Assembly (NCBI GenBank): GCA_964030475.1
Contig: CAXIPT010000005.1
Location: 3,500,097 to 3,564,096 of the forward strand
Reading direction: 5' to 3'
DNA length: 64,000 nucleotides
From: Tethya wilhelma
Taxonomy: Eukaryota > Porifera > Demospongiae > Tethyida > Tethyidae
In this document: piece by piece, positions 33,929-44,131 of the stretch
Layout: the number at the start of each line of letters is the position of its first letter
Position numbering within the stretch: position 1 is the stretch's first letter
The notes under the pieces: model-generated
The model's input: the letters and a program-made list of their open reading frames with translations, nothing else
Told to the model about the DNA's origin: nothing
Databases searched by the model: none
Made by a program: the position numbers and the translations under genes

Positions 33929-34723
33929 ATGTATCTGGTAGCAAGTGGTCAGACAGCTTCAATTGATAGCCATGATGAAGAAGTTGTTGTAAGTGAGCTA
34001 CTTGTAGTGCATGCAGGGAAACTGATTGTAACCTATTTAGATTATAGAATTAGCTCTAGGTGTGATTTACGTGTATAGCTGGTAGAGTGTGCTTTATTTG
34101 GAAATTTATGATGTCTTCTATAGATCCTGCCAGATGAAGATCAAGAAGATGCTTGCTATCAAGATGAGGTCATTCTTGATGAAGATGAAAAATCTGATAG
34201 TGACCTGGAGTATTATCTGAAGCTAATCAACCGCAGAAAGATGAGTGAGTTCAAACCGTTACGAGTGGGCAACTCAAAGCATTTCAAGAGGCTGATAGAC
34301 TTAAGAGCTTTTCTCTCTTCCAGGTTGCCCGAAGTTGAAATTGCTGGTGAGAATCCTAATTTTGCTGAGGTTGATGTGGGCTATATAGAGCCTGGGCATG
34401 GACTCAAAGGGCGAAAGCAATGGCTCAGTGCTGATGCTGATGTTGAAGTGATGTACAGTAAGCATGTAGGGAAAAACAGAATTGTTTTATGGGCCTACTC
34501 AAGCTTCCAACAATCCAATACAAGTTCATCTGTTGACAAAAAGGGGGATCTAGTTATGAGCAACATAAAAAAATCCCTTTCTATAGTTGATGAGAAGTAT
34601 GAAGAACTCAGAAAGAAGCATGGAAACAAGTATACTTTAGAGCAGCTACGTATGTGGGCTCAGATGATCCGTTTAGGGAATCATGAGTCAACTGATGACC
34701 CTCCTGATAAGCCTTTTTGGTGA
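33929..34723 (+). pseudogene. Transposon accessory protein, copy 1 (nonsense mutant)
   Basis: Exon 1 (33929-33988; MYLVASGQTASIDSHDEEVV) is followed by GTAAGT and a 135-nt intron. Exon 2 starts at 34124 in the same phase (ILPDEDQEDACYQDEVILDE). The acidic stretch leads to LSIVDEKYEELRKKHGNKYT and LEQLRMWAQMIRLGNHEST. A TGA at 34721 replaces the CGA of copy 2 (FW-R-GR). Downstream the frame reopens to a SHOCT-like end, but a deletion near 34948 removes the natural terminus. Exon 1 may extend further upstream. Function unknown. The conserved position beside a transposase suggests a role in transposition. Confidence 0.6.
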
Positions 34724-35043
34724 GGACGTGTACGAAAGCATCACCAAGAGCAGAGTAGCTCACTCAGTGATACGCCACCACCTAAGAGGCCCTCGGTTTC
34801 CCTTAGCTCCAACTCCCCATCTAGGAAAGTGTCGATAAGAAGTGAGCTCCTGGATCAATTAGCTAAGTGGCATAAGCTTAGTGAGTGTGGAGTTGTACAA
34901 CAAGATGAATATGAAGATCTCAAAACAAAGATTCTCTCAGACATAAATGACAGATGATGTAAGCATGCATGATTATCATACTTATGTATTCCTTGTGTAA
35001 ATGGCTACATGAATATGATTTTGCAGTGTTTAATGTGTTGAAT

Positions 35044-35557
35044 CTATCCTAGGCAATCCTGTCCAGTAACAGACTGAAATGCTGCCTCGATGATTGGTTT
35101 GGGATCACTGACTGCCTGTAGAAGTTCGTCATGTTCCCTTAGATAGTACTTGACATAACTAAATAACTCTTCCACAGGATTCAAGTCAGGGCTGTAAGGT
35201 GGAAGAAACATAGTGACAATACCTGCTGACTGAAGCAAGTCTTTCACAGGGGCAACGTGATGAATAGAACAGTTGTCCATCACCAAGACACTCCTTGAAT
35301 TGCTCCCATCAATTTGCTGCATTCTGGGATTAGGGTGCCTGTGATAAACTCTAGCATTCTATCACCATTATAGGTGCCTCTTTTCATCTCCAATTCTATA
35401 ACTCCTTCCAAGCACATGGCAGCTATGGCTGAAATTCTCTGACCTCTATGTAGTATACGTTTGCACACAGGTCTGTGACCATTCAGAGCATAGCCACACT
35501 TCCTTATGTGATCTCTACGGTCACAACCTGTCTCATCAAACCACACTATTTTATCAC
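35044..35557 (-). pseudogene. Tc1/mariner-like transposase, copy 1, 3' part
   Basis: Nearly identical to 37334-37880. It carries WFDETGCDRRD, VLVMDNCSIHH and PPYSPDLNPVEELFSYV, the DD34E residues. The frame changes between PEC.. and MQQ.. near 35325 as in copy 2. It is cut at TTTTATCA (35557) by the A/B element, which removes the N-terminal HTH half. Confidence 0.8.
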
Positions 35558-36571
35558 AAGTGAAAAAAACATTGGAAATGTAATGAGACATAGGAATGGC
35601 CAAATCGTAAAAAAGAAAGCAAACAAGATGGAATAGCTGTTTGAGTGTGTGCAGAATCATTCTTGTGTGGGCTGCATGTAGTACTCTCTTTCCATATTGA
35701 GTCCCTCATTTTGCCCATAGGAATAATTCTTTACACACTCAAACAGCTATTCCATCTTGTTTGCTTTCTTTTTTACGATTTGGCCATTCCTATGTCTCAT
35801 TACATTTCCAATGTTTTTTTCACTTGTTTGTTCTCATTTTTTCATAATTCTACATCATAGTTAAGTTCGTGTGTATATGGTAGTTACTTGTACACTATCA
35901 GCATGGATATTATAGCTTATGTTATAATCTACAATATCACTGAGCAATGTCAGTGAAGCAGCTGCTCATCTTCTTATAATGACAACTATGTAACTAAGTA
36001 GTCTATTCACCTCCTGAATATTCAAGGCTGAAAGGTACCGGTAACTGGTTACAGAAACTTCAGGAGTATATTATCTATGCTTCAGCACAACCAGAAATCT
36101 TCAGGCAGGCAGCGAATATTCGGATTCCAAATAACGCACACTTGTCTAACTGGAAAGGGTCGTCACTTTGATTTCCACAGTAGCTAATGAATTTATTAAT
36201 GAGTAGAGAAATGAATGGCTGCCATACGGAGAAGGCGCTTTTCGTCTTGTATCTAGCCACTCAGCTAGAGAAACGAATAACCGATGCAAAAAGCGACTGA
36301 AGACAAAGATACCAAGTTTATTCGTTCAAGAATCAGCTTCTGAAAGTGAGCGGTCTCTGAGAAAAGGCTTGCCAACATAGAAGAATAAGAAGAAGAAGAA
36401 GAAGAAGAAGATGGAGAAAATTGGAGGTTTGGCATATTTTTGTTTGGTACTTTAGCGATGGTTTTAGGCCATGTTTTTAGGCTTGTTAGAAAGAGAAAGA
36501 GCTAAATAGTAGCTTAAGAAGCCTTTTAGTGCCAAGCGCTCAGTTTTTGCAGAGTTATTCGCGTGAATATT
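35558..36571 (-). mobile_element. A/B element inserted in transposase copy 1
   Basis: Foldback B (35558-35826), linker (35827-35905), distal and proximal A body to GAATATT at 36571, then an N. The terminal hairpin is not present because the sequence jumps at the N. In copy 2 the corresponding transposase sequence is uninterrupted, which shows the empty site. Confidence 0.8.
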
Positions 36572-36572
36572 N

Positions 36573-37246
36573 AAGAGGCTGATAGACTTAAGAGCTTTTT
36601 CTCTTCCAGGTTGCCCGAAGTTGAAATTGCTGGTGAGAATCCTAATTTTGCTGAGGTTGATGTGGGCTATATAGAGCCTGGGCATGGACTCAAAGGGCAA
36701 AAGCAATAGGCTCAGTGCTGATGCTGATGTTGAAGTGATGTACAGTAAGCATGTAGGGAAAAACAGAATTGTTTTATGGGCCTACTCAAGGCTTCCAACA
36801 ATCCGATACAAGTTCATCTGTTGACAAAAAGGGGGGATCTAGTTATGAGCAACATAAAAAAATCCCTTTCTATAGTTGATGAGAAGTATGAAGAACTCAG
36901 AAAGAAGCATGGAAACAAGTATACTTTAGAGCAGCTACGTATGTGGGCTCAGATGATCCGTTTAGGGAATCATGAGTCAACTGATGACCCTCCTGATAAG
37001 CCTTTTTGGCGAGGACGTGTACGAAAGCATCACCAAGAGCAGAGTAGCTCACTCAGTGATACGCCACCGCCTAAGAGGCCCTCGGTTTCCCTTAGCTCCA
37101 ACTCCCCATCAAGGAAAGTATCGATAAGAAGTGACCTCCTGGATCAATTAGCTAAGTGGCATAAGCTTAGTGAGTGTGGAGTTGTACAACAAGATGAATA
37201 TGAAGATCTCAAAACAAAGATTCTCTCAGACATAAAAAAATTGTAG
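36573..37246 (+). CDS. Transposon accessory protein, copy 2 (SHOCT-like tail), 5' cut by N
   Basis: Starts abruptly after the N inside exon 2 (RLIDLRAFLS in copy 1; a base loss at 36599 and a TAG near 36708 disturb the first part). From 36776 it reads cleanly: SNIKKSLSIVDEKYEELRKK, a basic Ser/Pro-rich linker (SDTPPPKRPSVSLSSNSPS), and a C-terminal helix pair LLDQLAKWHKLSECGVVQQD then EYEDLKTKILSDIKKL. That tail matches the SHOCT pattern (L..L..L...G.....E.E..K..IL). SHOCT modules are often oligomerisation or regulatory tails. It differs from copy 1 at only a few percent of positions. Confidence 0.6.
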
Positions 37247-37333
37247 TGTGTATACAAACTTTTGAGTACAAATCAATGACAGATGATGTAAGCATGCATG
37301 ATTATCATACTTATGTATTCCTTGTGTAAATGG

Positions 37334-38319
37334 CTACATGAATATGATTTTGCAGTGTTTATTGTGTTGAATCCATCCTAGGCAATCCTGTCCAGTAACA
37401 GACTGAAATGCTGCCTCGATGATTGGTTTGGGATCACTGACTGCCTGTAGAAGTTCGTCATGTTCCCTTAGATAGTACTTGACATAACTAAATAACTCTT
37501 CCACAGGATTCAAGTCAGGGCTGTAAGGTGGAAGAAACATAGTGACAATACCTGCTGACTGAAGCAAGTCTTTCACAGGGGCAACGTGATGAATAGAACA
37601 GTTGTCCATCACCAAGACACTCCTTGAATTGCTCCCATCAAATTGCTGCATTCTGGGATTAGGGTGCCTGTGATAAACTCTAGCATTCTATCACCATTAT
37701 AGGTGCCTCTTTTCATCTCCAATGCTATAACTCCTTCCAAGCACATGGCAGCTATGGCTGAAATTCTCTGACCTCTATGTAGTATACGTTTGCACACAGG
37801 TCTGTGACCATTCAGAGCATAGCCACACTTCCTTATGTGATCTCTACGGTCACAACCTGTCTCATCAAACCACACTATTTTATCATTACTGAAGAACTGC
37901 ATCTCAGCCATAAAATCTCCTCTGTATTTGCTACACCTCTGTAGTGCTATCTGTTGAATCTTCTTACATGTGAAACCATATCGTTGAATAATACGACAGA
38001 TTGTGGCTGCAGAAACCTTGATGCCAGTTATATGCTCAACTTGCTTGCATACTTCACCTAAATAAAGAGCAGGACTCTCCACAATAATGACCTGTTCATT
38101 ATATGGAGAGAGTAGCCTGGTGTGAACTCTATCGACTTTGTCTACCACCAAGGATCCGGTTTCCTCAAACTTCTTACAAGTGTTGTGCACAGTTCCAACT
38201 GAAACACTGAGGTTCTTGGCAATGGTTCTAAACTGCCTACCCATTCCAAACCGTTGCCAAATCATTCTGTTTCTTAGGTCTATGGAATAGGCAGCTTTTC
38301 TGCTTGGTTCACAAGACAT
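37334..38319 (-). pseudogene. Tc1/mariner-superfamily DD34E transposase, copy 2
   Basis: The likely start is ATG at 38319 (MSCEPSRKAAYSIDLRNRMI). An N-terminal HTH pair follows (GRQFRTIAKNLSVSVGTVHN; a winged second HTH with ISAATICRII-like text). The catalytic core has WFDETGCDRRD, VLVMDNCSIHH and, 34 residues after the second Asp, the Glu of NPVEELFSYV. The first frame ends at AIQGVSW (37609), and the rest is in an overlapping frame from MQQFDGSNSR, so one base is missing near 37660. The same lesion is in copy 1. It lies convergent to the accessory gene, about 90 bases apart. Confidence 0.8.
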
Positions 38320-38459
38320 GATCAAGTAAGTTGGATTTGAACTTCCCGCTGAAGTACGAAGTTCACCTTAGTACATACATACGCAATGTCATGTTTGTGC
38401 ACACAATGACGCAACGCGCGTGCGCAATGTTCAAACGCAGCTGAAATTGACTGCACCAC

Positions 38460-38838
38460 TCAACATTCACTACGAGAGAGGGGGCCAATCACTCGTCCTT
38501 CTGCACGCTAAGTATTTCTCCACCCGGGCTGGATTCAATGATGCCGAACGTATGTTGGAAGTGCAGGATCTCAGATCGCATTTTCTATTCTGGGTAATGC
38601 CTTTAAGCAAGTATTTCTTGAAGTCCTTGTCTGAATGGTCCGCTAACCATGTTTCCCATTGGGATGCCTTTAACGGAGAATTGATAGCATCAATCCCTGG
38701 AATCTGTAGGGGGTTTGCATTAGCCGGTCTGAGCGAGTCAATCTTGATTAGATCTAGATCCAGTGTGAGGGTAGGCTCCCGTTTCGATTGTAGCTGTGGT
38801 AGTGAAAGAGAATCTTGGTGGTTTTTCTCCCCAATGGG
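38460..38838 (-). pseudogene. DIRS-like element: 5' part before the RT core
   Basis: Minus-strand reading: LQIPGIDAINSPLKASQWET, WLADHSDKDFKKYLLKGI, then SASLNPARVEKYL and in a shifted frame AEGRVIGP. This is the conserved lead-in of DIRS/RT polyproteins (W...L..H.D..F..YLL.GI ... V..YL..E...GRV.GP). The polyprotein continues at 33650 with ISRFGVIPK, so the Tc1-like element split one gene. Confidence 0.75.
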
Positions 38839-38861
38839 TGGTTTTGTCAGTGTTGTCCTTG

Positions 38862-39003
38862 TTAACTGCTACTGCTGCTACTACTACTGATACTATCATT
38901 ACAGCTACCAATGTTGATGCTAGCATTGTTACTGCTACTGTTACTACTACTACTACTACAGTTACTACTACTACTACTGTTGTTACTACTACTGTTACAG
39001 TTA
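38862..39003 (+). repeat. (ACT)n trinucleotide tract
   Basis: A degenerate then regular series of ACT/GTT triplets (TACTACTACTACTACAG, ACTACTACTACTGTT). It lies upstream of the DIRS lead-in on its strand and would read as a Val/Thr run. Confidence 0.8.
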
Positions 39004-39125
39004 GCCTTGCAATCAGACTTGCTAACATGATTGTGTTGATTAATAGTTGATTAGATATAAGATCACCTTTGTATCGATTGTGAAATTGATTCCTGTTTGT
39101 CAAGTCTTTAACGAAAGGCATGGCC

Positions 39126-39250
39126 CTTCAGGGGCGTAGCCAGGATTTAGAGTAAGAGGATGCTAAAATTATGCACACGCACTGCGCAAAAAATTTTGGG
39201 GGTGCCACACCCACTTTTGGATCACGTGATCGATACTGTGACCTTTGAAC
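39126..39250 (+). mobile_element. MITE G-like fragment
   Basis: GGGGCGTAGCCAGGATTTAG at the left edge, ACGTGATC internally; the right end is missing. Related to 12047-12404 by its terminus. Confidence 0.45.
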
Positions 39251-39411
39251 TATTGCTGAAAGCAAACTGCTAAGCACTTTCGATCAAACTAGCGTGAATT
39301 TAACGGTTCTAAAGTTTGTTTATCTAGAGCTTAGACATAAATGAGCTTGGTAAATAGCTTCTAACAACAAACAAGTAAGAAAAAGTGATTCTAATGGCTT
39401 GATTACTTATA

Positions 39412-39779
39412 AACAAGTAAAAAAAAAACATTGGAAATGTAATGATACATAGGAATGGCCAAATCGTAAAAAGAAAGTAAACAAGATGGAATGGCTGTTT
39501 GATCGTGTGCAGAATTCTTCCTGTGTGGGCTGCATGTAGTACTCTCTTTCAATGTTGAGTCCCTCATGTTGCCCATAGGAATAATTCTTTACACACTCTG
39601 CCAGCCATTCCATCTTGTTTACTTTCTTTTTACGATTTGGCCATTCCTATGTATCATTACATTTCCAATGTTTTTTTTTACTTGTTTGTTCTCATTTTTT
39701 CATAATTCTATGAATCACATTTGAGCTCGAGTTTGTGTGTATATATACGGTAGTTACTTGTACTCTATATATCAGCATG
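39412..39779 (-). mobile_element. Foldback B with linker, cut by an N
   Basis: Complete foldback (39412-39686) with both arms, then the A/B linker to ATATATCAGCATG, ending at N 39780 before any A body. Confidence 0.75.
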
Positions 39780-39794
39780 NCATAAAAGGCTGCC

Positions 39795-39888
39795 TATCTA
39801 TACAGCAAGACAGGATCAGCATAAAAGTTTTCCCTGGTACAGCAAGCAAGGATTGGCATAAAATTTTCCCATGGTACAGCAAGAAAAT
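39795..39888 (+). repeat. Two-unit tandem repeat, about 42 bases
   Basis: CAGCAAG(..)GGATCAGCATAAAAGTTTT is followed by GGTACAGCAAGCAAGGATTG and GCATAAAATTTTCCC: two diverged units directly after the N. Confidence 0.5.
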
Positions 39889-40115
39889 AACTAGATTTTT
39901 ATGCTAAAATATGTACGACCGTCCGTGCGTATATATACTTTCCTATCGATTTTGTATTGCCAGATTATATATAGTATCCAGATTTACCGGCACTCTAGTA
40001 GCACGGGACTAGAGAGCCGGCTCCATGAATTTGAGGTGTACCATAATATTTAGCTTAGTATACGGACCTAGCCTCGTTCCCAGGCCCACTAGCCGCTGAC
40101 TAAATTTTAACTCAC

Positions 40116-40354
40116 GCTTGCATGCTAAGACTGTCTCTGTGCTGAGATCGTATGTTTGCACAGTCAACTTTTGTCAGACCCAAACACTCCGCGACAACGC
40201 CTTCCCATTCGTCCATGCTGTTTGCGATCTGGCCGAGGTCTTTCTGTACACCGTCATGACCATCACCATCTATCTTCTTGTCCAACTTGCCTCTATTTTG
40301 TGGAGGGATAGAGTCGAACAAGTTCGAGGCTTGAGCTAAATCCAGGCCAGCCAT
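40116..40354 (-). CDS. Death-domain protein, first exon
   Basis: ATG at 40354 in a good context (ATAATGG) opens MAGLDLAQASNLFDSIPPQN. After an acidic-basic linker it reaches LGQIANSMDEWEGVVAECLG and LTKVDCANIRSQHRDSL, ending at a GTGAGT donor (40115). The second half matches the beginning of a death-fold domain (I...M..WE..V...LGL...D...I), an adaptor module in apoptosis and innate signalling that is expanded in sponges. Later exons are not seen downstream, where the sequence soon reaches an N (39780). The 5' flank is GC-rich, as expected for a promoter. Confidence 0.6.
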
Positions 40355-40399
40355 TATTGATTTAAACTATAATTTGTGTCATGCAGCTAATGACAGCTA

Positions 40400-40500
40400 G
40401 TTGAAATAGGCCGGTTTGATCCCGCCAGCTAGGCGCCGCGGCGCCTCGGGCCGCGCGCCCTATAGCGCACTACGTACCTAGTTTCTCTGAGAGTCCACAC
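40400..40500 (-). promoter_or_regulatory. CpG-rich putative promoter of the death-domain gene
   Basis: CTAGGCGCCGCGGCGCCTCG and GGCCGCGCGCCC form the most CpG-dense stretch in the window, about 50-150 bases upstream of the ATG at 40354. The surroundings are AT-rich and CpG-poor. Confidence 0.45.
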
Positions 40501-40525
40501 CCACCGAAAATAAATATCGTGGAAC

Positions 40526-40939
40526 CAGTGTTCCCAGATTCAGGGATTTGTCCCTAGATTTAGGGACTTTGATAGTGTTCTAGGGATCAGGGAAAGACTT
40601 TTTTAGAAACCATGAATCTAGGGATTTACATGTGCCTTGTCATATGATGCAAAAAAGGCTACAATTCAATGTAAAAAGTACTACAAATTGATAATAAACA
40701 GTCAAAATAAGACCTTTCAAGTCCATTTTCAATTGGATAGTGACAAACCTTGAGTCAAAAAGTTCAACGGACAACACATTTTGGTTATCTAATTAAATAT
40801 TTGTGGTCACATTTATTAAAATTTAGTTAGTTTAGTGGGTGTTTCAAGGTGTTTTCTATTTATAGGGAAAAATTTACCAAAAAAGGGATTTTTTTGCTCT
40901 GCTTGAGGGAATTCATTGCAATTTTATCTGGTAACACTG
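40526..40939. mobile_element. hAT-like MITE with perfect 8-bp target duplication
   Basis: Left end CAGTGTTCCCAGAT and right end ATCTGGTAACACTG are inverted repeats with one mismatch. CGTGGAAC flanks it on both sides (40518-40525 and 40940-40947). The 414-base interior has TTTAGGGA words and no frame. An 8-bp duplication and CAGTG termini fit hAT. Confidence 0.9.
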
Positions 40940-41105
40940 CGTGGAACTTAATTGCCCCAAGAATCCTGGATCCCTCTACCACTTCTACTTCAAAAATCGA
41001 TATATAGAGTTTATCAAATTAATTAATCAATATAAAAAGAAAATAAACCTCATACTAACAACATTGAACAGAAAACAAGACAGAACTTGCACCTTTCAAA
41101 CGGGN

Positions 41106-41206
41106 ACTCGCTCAATCTGACCAGCATTCCTATCTTGTTTGCTCACTTTTTTACGATTTGGCCATTCCTATGTTTACATTACATTTCTAATGGTTTTTGT
41201 ACTTGT
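41106..41206. mobile_element. Half of a foldback B
   Basis: Right arm only, from CATTCCTATCTTGTTTGC to GTACTTG, followed by TA. It starts at N 41105. Confidence 0.6.
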
Positions 41207-41519
41207 ATAAATAATTATGTCACGGTAATTTTTACTTCATATGGGAGTCCTTGTGCATACTTTTTGACCTGTTTTGGGACACTCTGTCTTTACTTGGGTC
41301 TCTTTGTAACTTGAGGGAATTCATCATACATAATTTTTATTATTAGTGTTGATAAGATTGTGAAATGCTTCAACATCAGAGATGAATTTGTGATGCAGGA
41401 ATTTCAGCATCACATTACTGTAAAGATATGTTCATTGCGGTGAAATCCACAGATGACTAAATACCCCACCTCAATTGTCTTCAATGGCTTACGGAAACTT
41501 CTGAGCTCTTTACAGATAA

Positions 41520-41715
41520 AATAATGTCCAAAACAGATGGACAGACATTATCATCACGAATGGTACAATTAATGTTATGTATGTTGTTTTACGTAATACC
41601 ATCAGATACAAGATTGGAGAGCACATCGTCAGGCATTGGAAGTACTGGATACCAATGTTTCTGGCAACTGGGAAAAATTATGCTATGGACCTTTTTGTCT
41701 AAGGGCACAAGGAAT
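41520..41715 (+). pseudogene. Fragment of a DUF6589-like transposon gene
   Basis: One frame reads RYKIGEHIVRHWKYWIPMFL then ATGKNYAMDLF, resembling the RHWKY..PMF.ATG..NYA block of DUF6589-type repeated genes. It is short, frameshifted and cut by a B tip at 41727. Confidence 0.3.
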
Positions 41716-41726
41716 GCAATTATTGA

Positions 41727-41937
41727 CAAGTGAAAAAAACATTGGAAATGTAATTCCCAGTACGGTAGTACTGGAATGGCACGGAAAAGAGAAAAAGAGA
41801 AAGAGCTAAATAGTAGCTTAAGAAGCCTTTTAGTGCTAAGCGCTCAGTTTTTGCAGAGTTATTCGCGTAAATATTTGTATTGCACTAATGGGCCATCCGT
41901 GCCATTCCTGTGTACCCAGTACTACCATACGGCTAAT
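41727..41937. mobile_element. Internally deleted A element joined to a B tip
   Basis: ACAAGTGAAAAAAACATTGG (B tip) runs through GAAATGTAA into TTCCCAGTACGGTAGTACTG, then jumps to the other end of an A body (AAAGAGCTAAATAGTAGCTT) and finishes with a half hairpin CCCAGTACTACC. A hairpin motif thus sits at each end of a 180-base core. Confidence 0.7.
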
Positions 41938-42779
41938 TTTTATCTGACGCGCCGTTTCGGGACTTAGAAATTTTTCATGAGGTCAACACGCTGGTAAAGG
42001 TCGTCATGTGGAGTGTATACACATTTCATGCAAGCTTGACTATCAGTTGCTACTCAAACTCCGATTTCTTCAAGTTGTCTCCTCATGAGTGTGACCTGAG
42101 TGAGATCCACCACCTGGAGGCCATTGGCAAGAGGAGACTGGAAGGGAGAAGATGAATTGCATATACAGTCTGCCAGAGGCTGCCTATATATGAAAGCAAG
42201 TGAAATAAACTCATTAAGTATTGTTCTACTCAATCAAGTTGTAAGAAGTGACCACTGGAAGCCTCTGCAGAAGTTCAATCTCCACAGATACAGCCACCGT
42301 ATACAATCCAACTTCATGCGTACATGATTTTATTACCATTATAATCTATGATAATAATTAACTTGATCGATAATAATATGGTGTCACAAGACTCAACTTA
42401 CTGAGCTGCATGCCTTATTCAGCCTACTAGGCTACTGATCAATGCAGACTTGTGAAACTAGTAAAGTATGTATAATTCAAGAAAACTGACTTATTTCAGG
42501 CTCATCATCTGACTCTCAAGCCTTTGATTTCAATTAATTCCTGTGTGCTGCAATGGCATGTATGGTTGGTAAGATAACGTTTGTACTACAATAAAGATTA
42601 AAAAAAACTTGAGTACTTGAATAATTTTTCGTCGATAATAGCAATGGAATGTGATAAAAATTCTTATTTAGCATTGACTACAATGCAATAAACTGAAGTT
42701 TACAGAGCCGACTATCTAGCCACAACCCATGCATATATGATTTCATTCTCATTTTTCTTTATCTACCAAAATTTTGCCA
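41938..42779. other. Unassigned stretch
   Basis: No supported gene. A frame near 42100-42327 has no motif or ATG in context. AT-rich. Confidence 0.35.
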
Positions 42780-42906
42780 TGCAGCACACAGGAATTAATT
42801 CTTTACCGTGTAAGGTTAGCTAGCAGCCATTCCATCTTGTTTGCTTTCTTTTTATGATTTGGTCATTCCTGTGTCTCATTACATTTTTAATGTTTTTTAT
42901 ACTTGT
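42780..42906. mobile_element. Half of a foldback B, diverged
   Basis: CACAGGAATTAATTCTTTAC, CAGCCATTCCATCTTGTTTG and a T-run ending ACTTG, with a diverged linker to about 42950. Confidence 0.6.
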
Positions 42907-43257
42907 TTGTGATCATTTTTTCAGTAAAATTTGATTCTGTCTGTGGACATAACTAAATTTTGAGCTAAGTAATTAGTAATCATTCAAATAATTAGCCTAT
43001 AAGCCAAGCCAGTGCTTGGCTATTTCTGTAGTAAAAAATTGAGAAATTTTTATTGGTTAAAGTTGATTGTATCTATGTAACTACATTTTTAAATTACAGT
43101 TAGTGACCGTGTTGTACTGTCATGTCATCCTCATCCTCAGGTAGGCTGTAGCAGTTCTTTTAGCCTTGTCCCGCTATTGGGTCTGGGAACTTGTGACAAT
43201 CGAGGCTGAAATAATTTGTTTGCTGACTCATCATGAACCTTCACGTGTTCAAATCCC

Positions 43258-43440
43258 TATGTCACATGATTAGAATGTAATTAGTTAACATTTTTGCAAG
43301 CTCAGCAATGGTGAATTTCTTGATATCATGTTTTGAGGTTTTGAGATGGCATACCATACAGAATAATGGGTGAGTTTTAAAGATGCATGAGTGAGAGTGT
43401 GAGAATATAGGCTGTAATGCATGAGAATTAAGTGGGATTG
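43258..43440 (+). repeat. Dispersed repeat J, copy 2
   Basis: Partner of 9657-9840. It starts TGTCACATGATTAGAATG. Confidence 0.5.
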
Positions 43441-43565
43441 CTCAATAAAGATGTAGTCTGGAGTATCCAGACCCTTTACACGCGCGCGCTTCTAGTCATC
43501 TTGATCTTCAGTGACCATTCATGTGTGACATTAAAGTCAACATAATACAGTAAGGCGAGTAATCC

Positions 43566-43598
43566 ATAGATACTATATTACCCTAATATAGTATCTAT
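43566..43598. repeat. Perfect 15-bp inverted repeat, 3-base loop
   Basis: ATAGATACTATATTA, CCC, TAATATAGTATCTAT. A perfect hairpin or cruciform with no terminator context known for eukaryotes. Confidence 0.9.
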
Positions 43599-43648
43599 CA
43601 GTATCCGTTAGGTTGATGAAGTGAGAACAGGCAAATTTACATACATGT

Positions 43649-43805
43649 ATGGGCAAGAGTACATAATCAGGGAAGGGAATTTAATAAAAACAACATTTAT
43701 CACGTGTACCTTACGTATTGTCACGTTACTTTCCGCACACATTTTGTGCAGTGTAATACGAAGTTTGATACTCTCTTCTCTTCCCTGATTATGTACTCTT
43801 GGTAT
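43649..43805. repeat. Inverted repeat with 26-base arms
   Basis: CAAGAGTACATAATCAGGGA at 43651 is mirrored by TCCCTGATTATGTACTCTTG ending at 43801, with about 105 unique bases between. Possibly a small foldback MITE. Confidence 0.7.
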
Positions 43806-44131
43806 GGGCATTTCAGTATTATTGACAATGTTCGTAACATTTGTAGCTATCATAGTAGAGCAGGTATGATCATGTTATCATCATTGAATAGATGTATTTG
43901 ATCAAGTGAATGTGGAAGTTGATATTTTTAGTATAGTATTTTACAATCCCCCTTTGCTTCTGTACAATTATCTTACATTCATTTTACCCACGTTATGGCT
44001 ATGTATTAGGGTTATGATTTCTGAATTTTTTCATGTTATCTATCAAACTGTAAATTTTAAAATGAAATGATTAATTATTATTCATAAAGCATTTTTTAAT
44101 AGTAGGATTATAAGATAATACAATAATGATA

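Larger units (their letters stand above)
33651..38457. mobile_element. Tc1/mariner-like transposon inserted in the DIRS element
   Basis: The ends are inverted: left CAGTCGATTTCAGCTGCGTT (33655 on) and right, on the other strand, CAGTCAATTTCAGCTGCGTT (to 38453), both continuing TGAACATTG. Inside are a plus-strand accessory gene and a minus-strand DD34E transposase in convergent orientation. The segment between these ends is longer than one element because 34286-35553 and 36573-37880 are the same sequence twice, separated by an A/B insertion and an N (36572). A single copy would be about 2.5 kb. The DIRS reading stops at one end and resumes at the other at adjacent codons. Confidence 0.8.

Noticed and set aside
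38738..39121. A 127-codon minus-strand frame with a Val/Thr run
   Set aside because: Its middle is the ACT trinucleotide tract; only the last part coincides with DIRS sequence, and in a different frame from the conserved lead-in.
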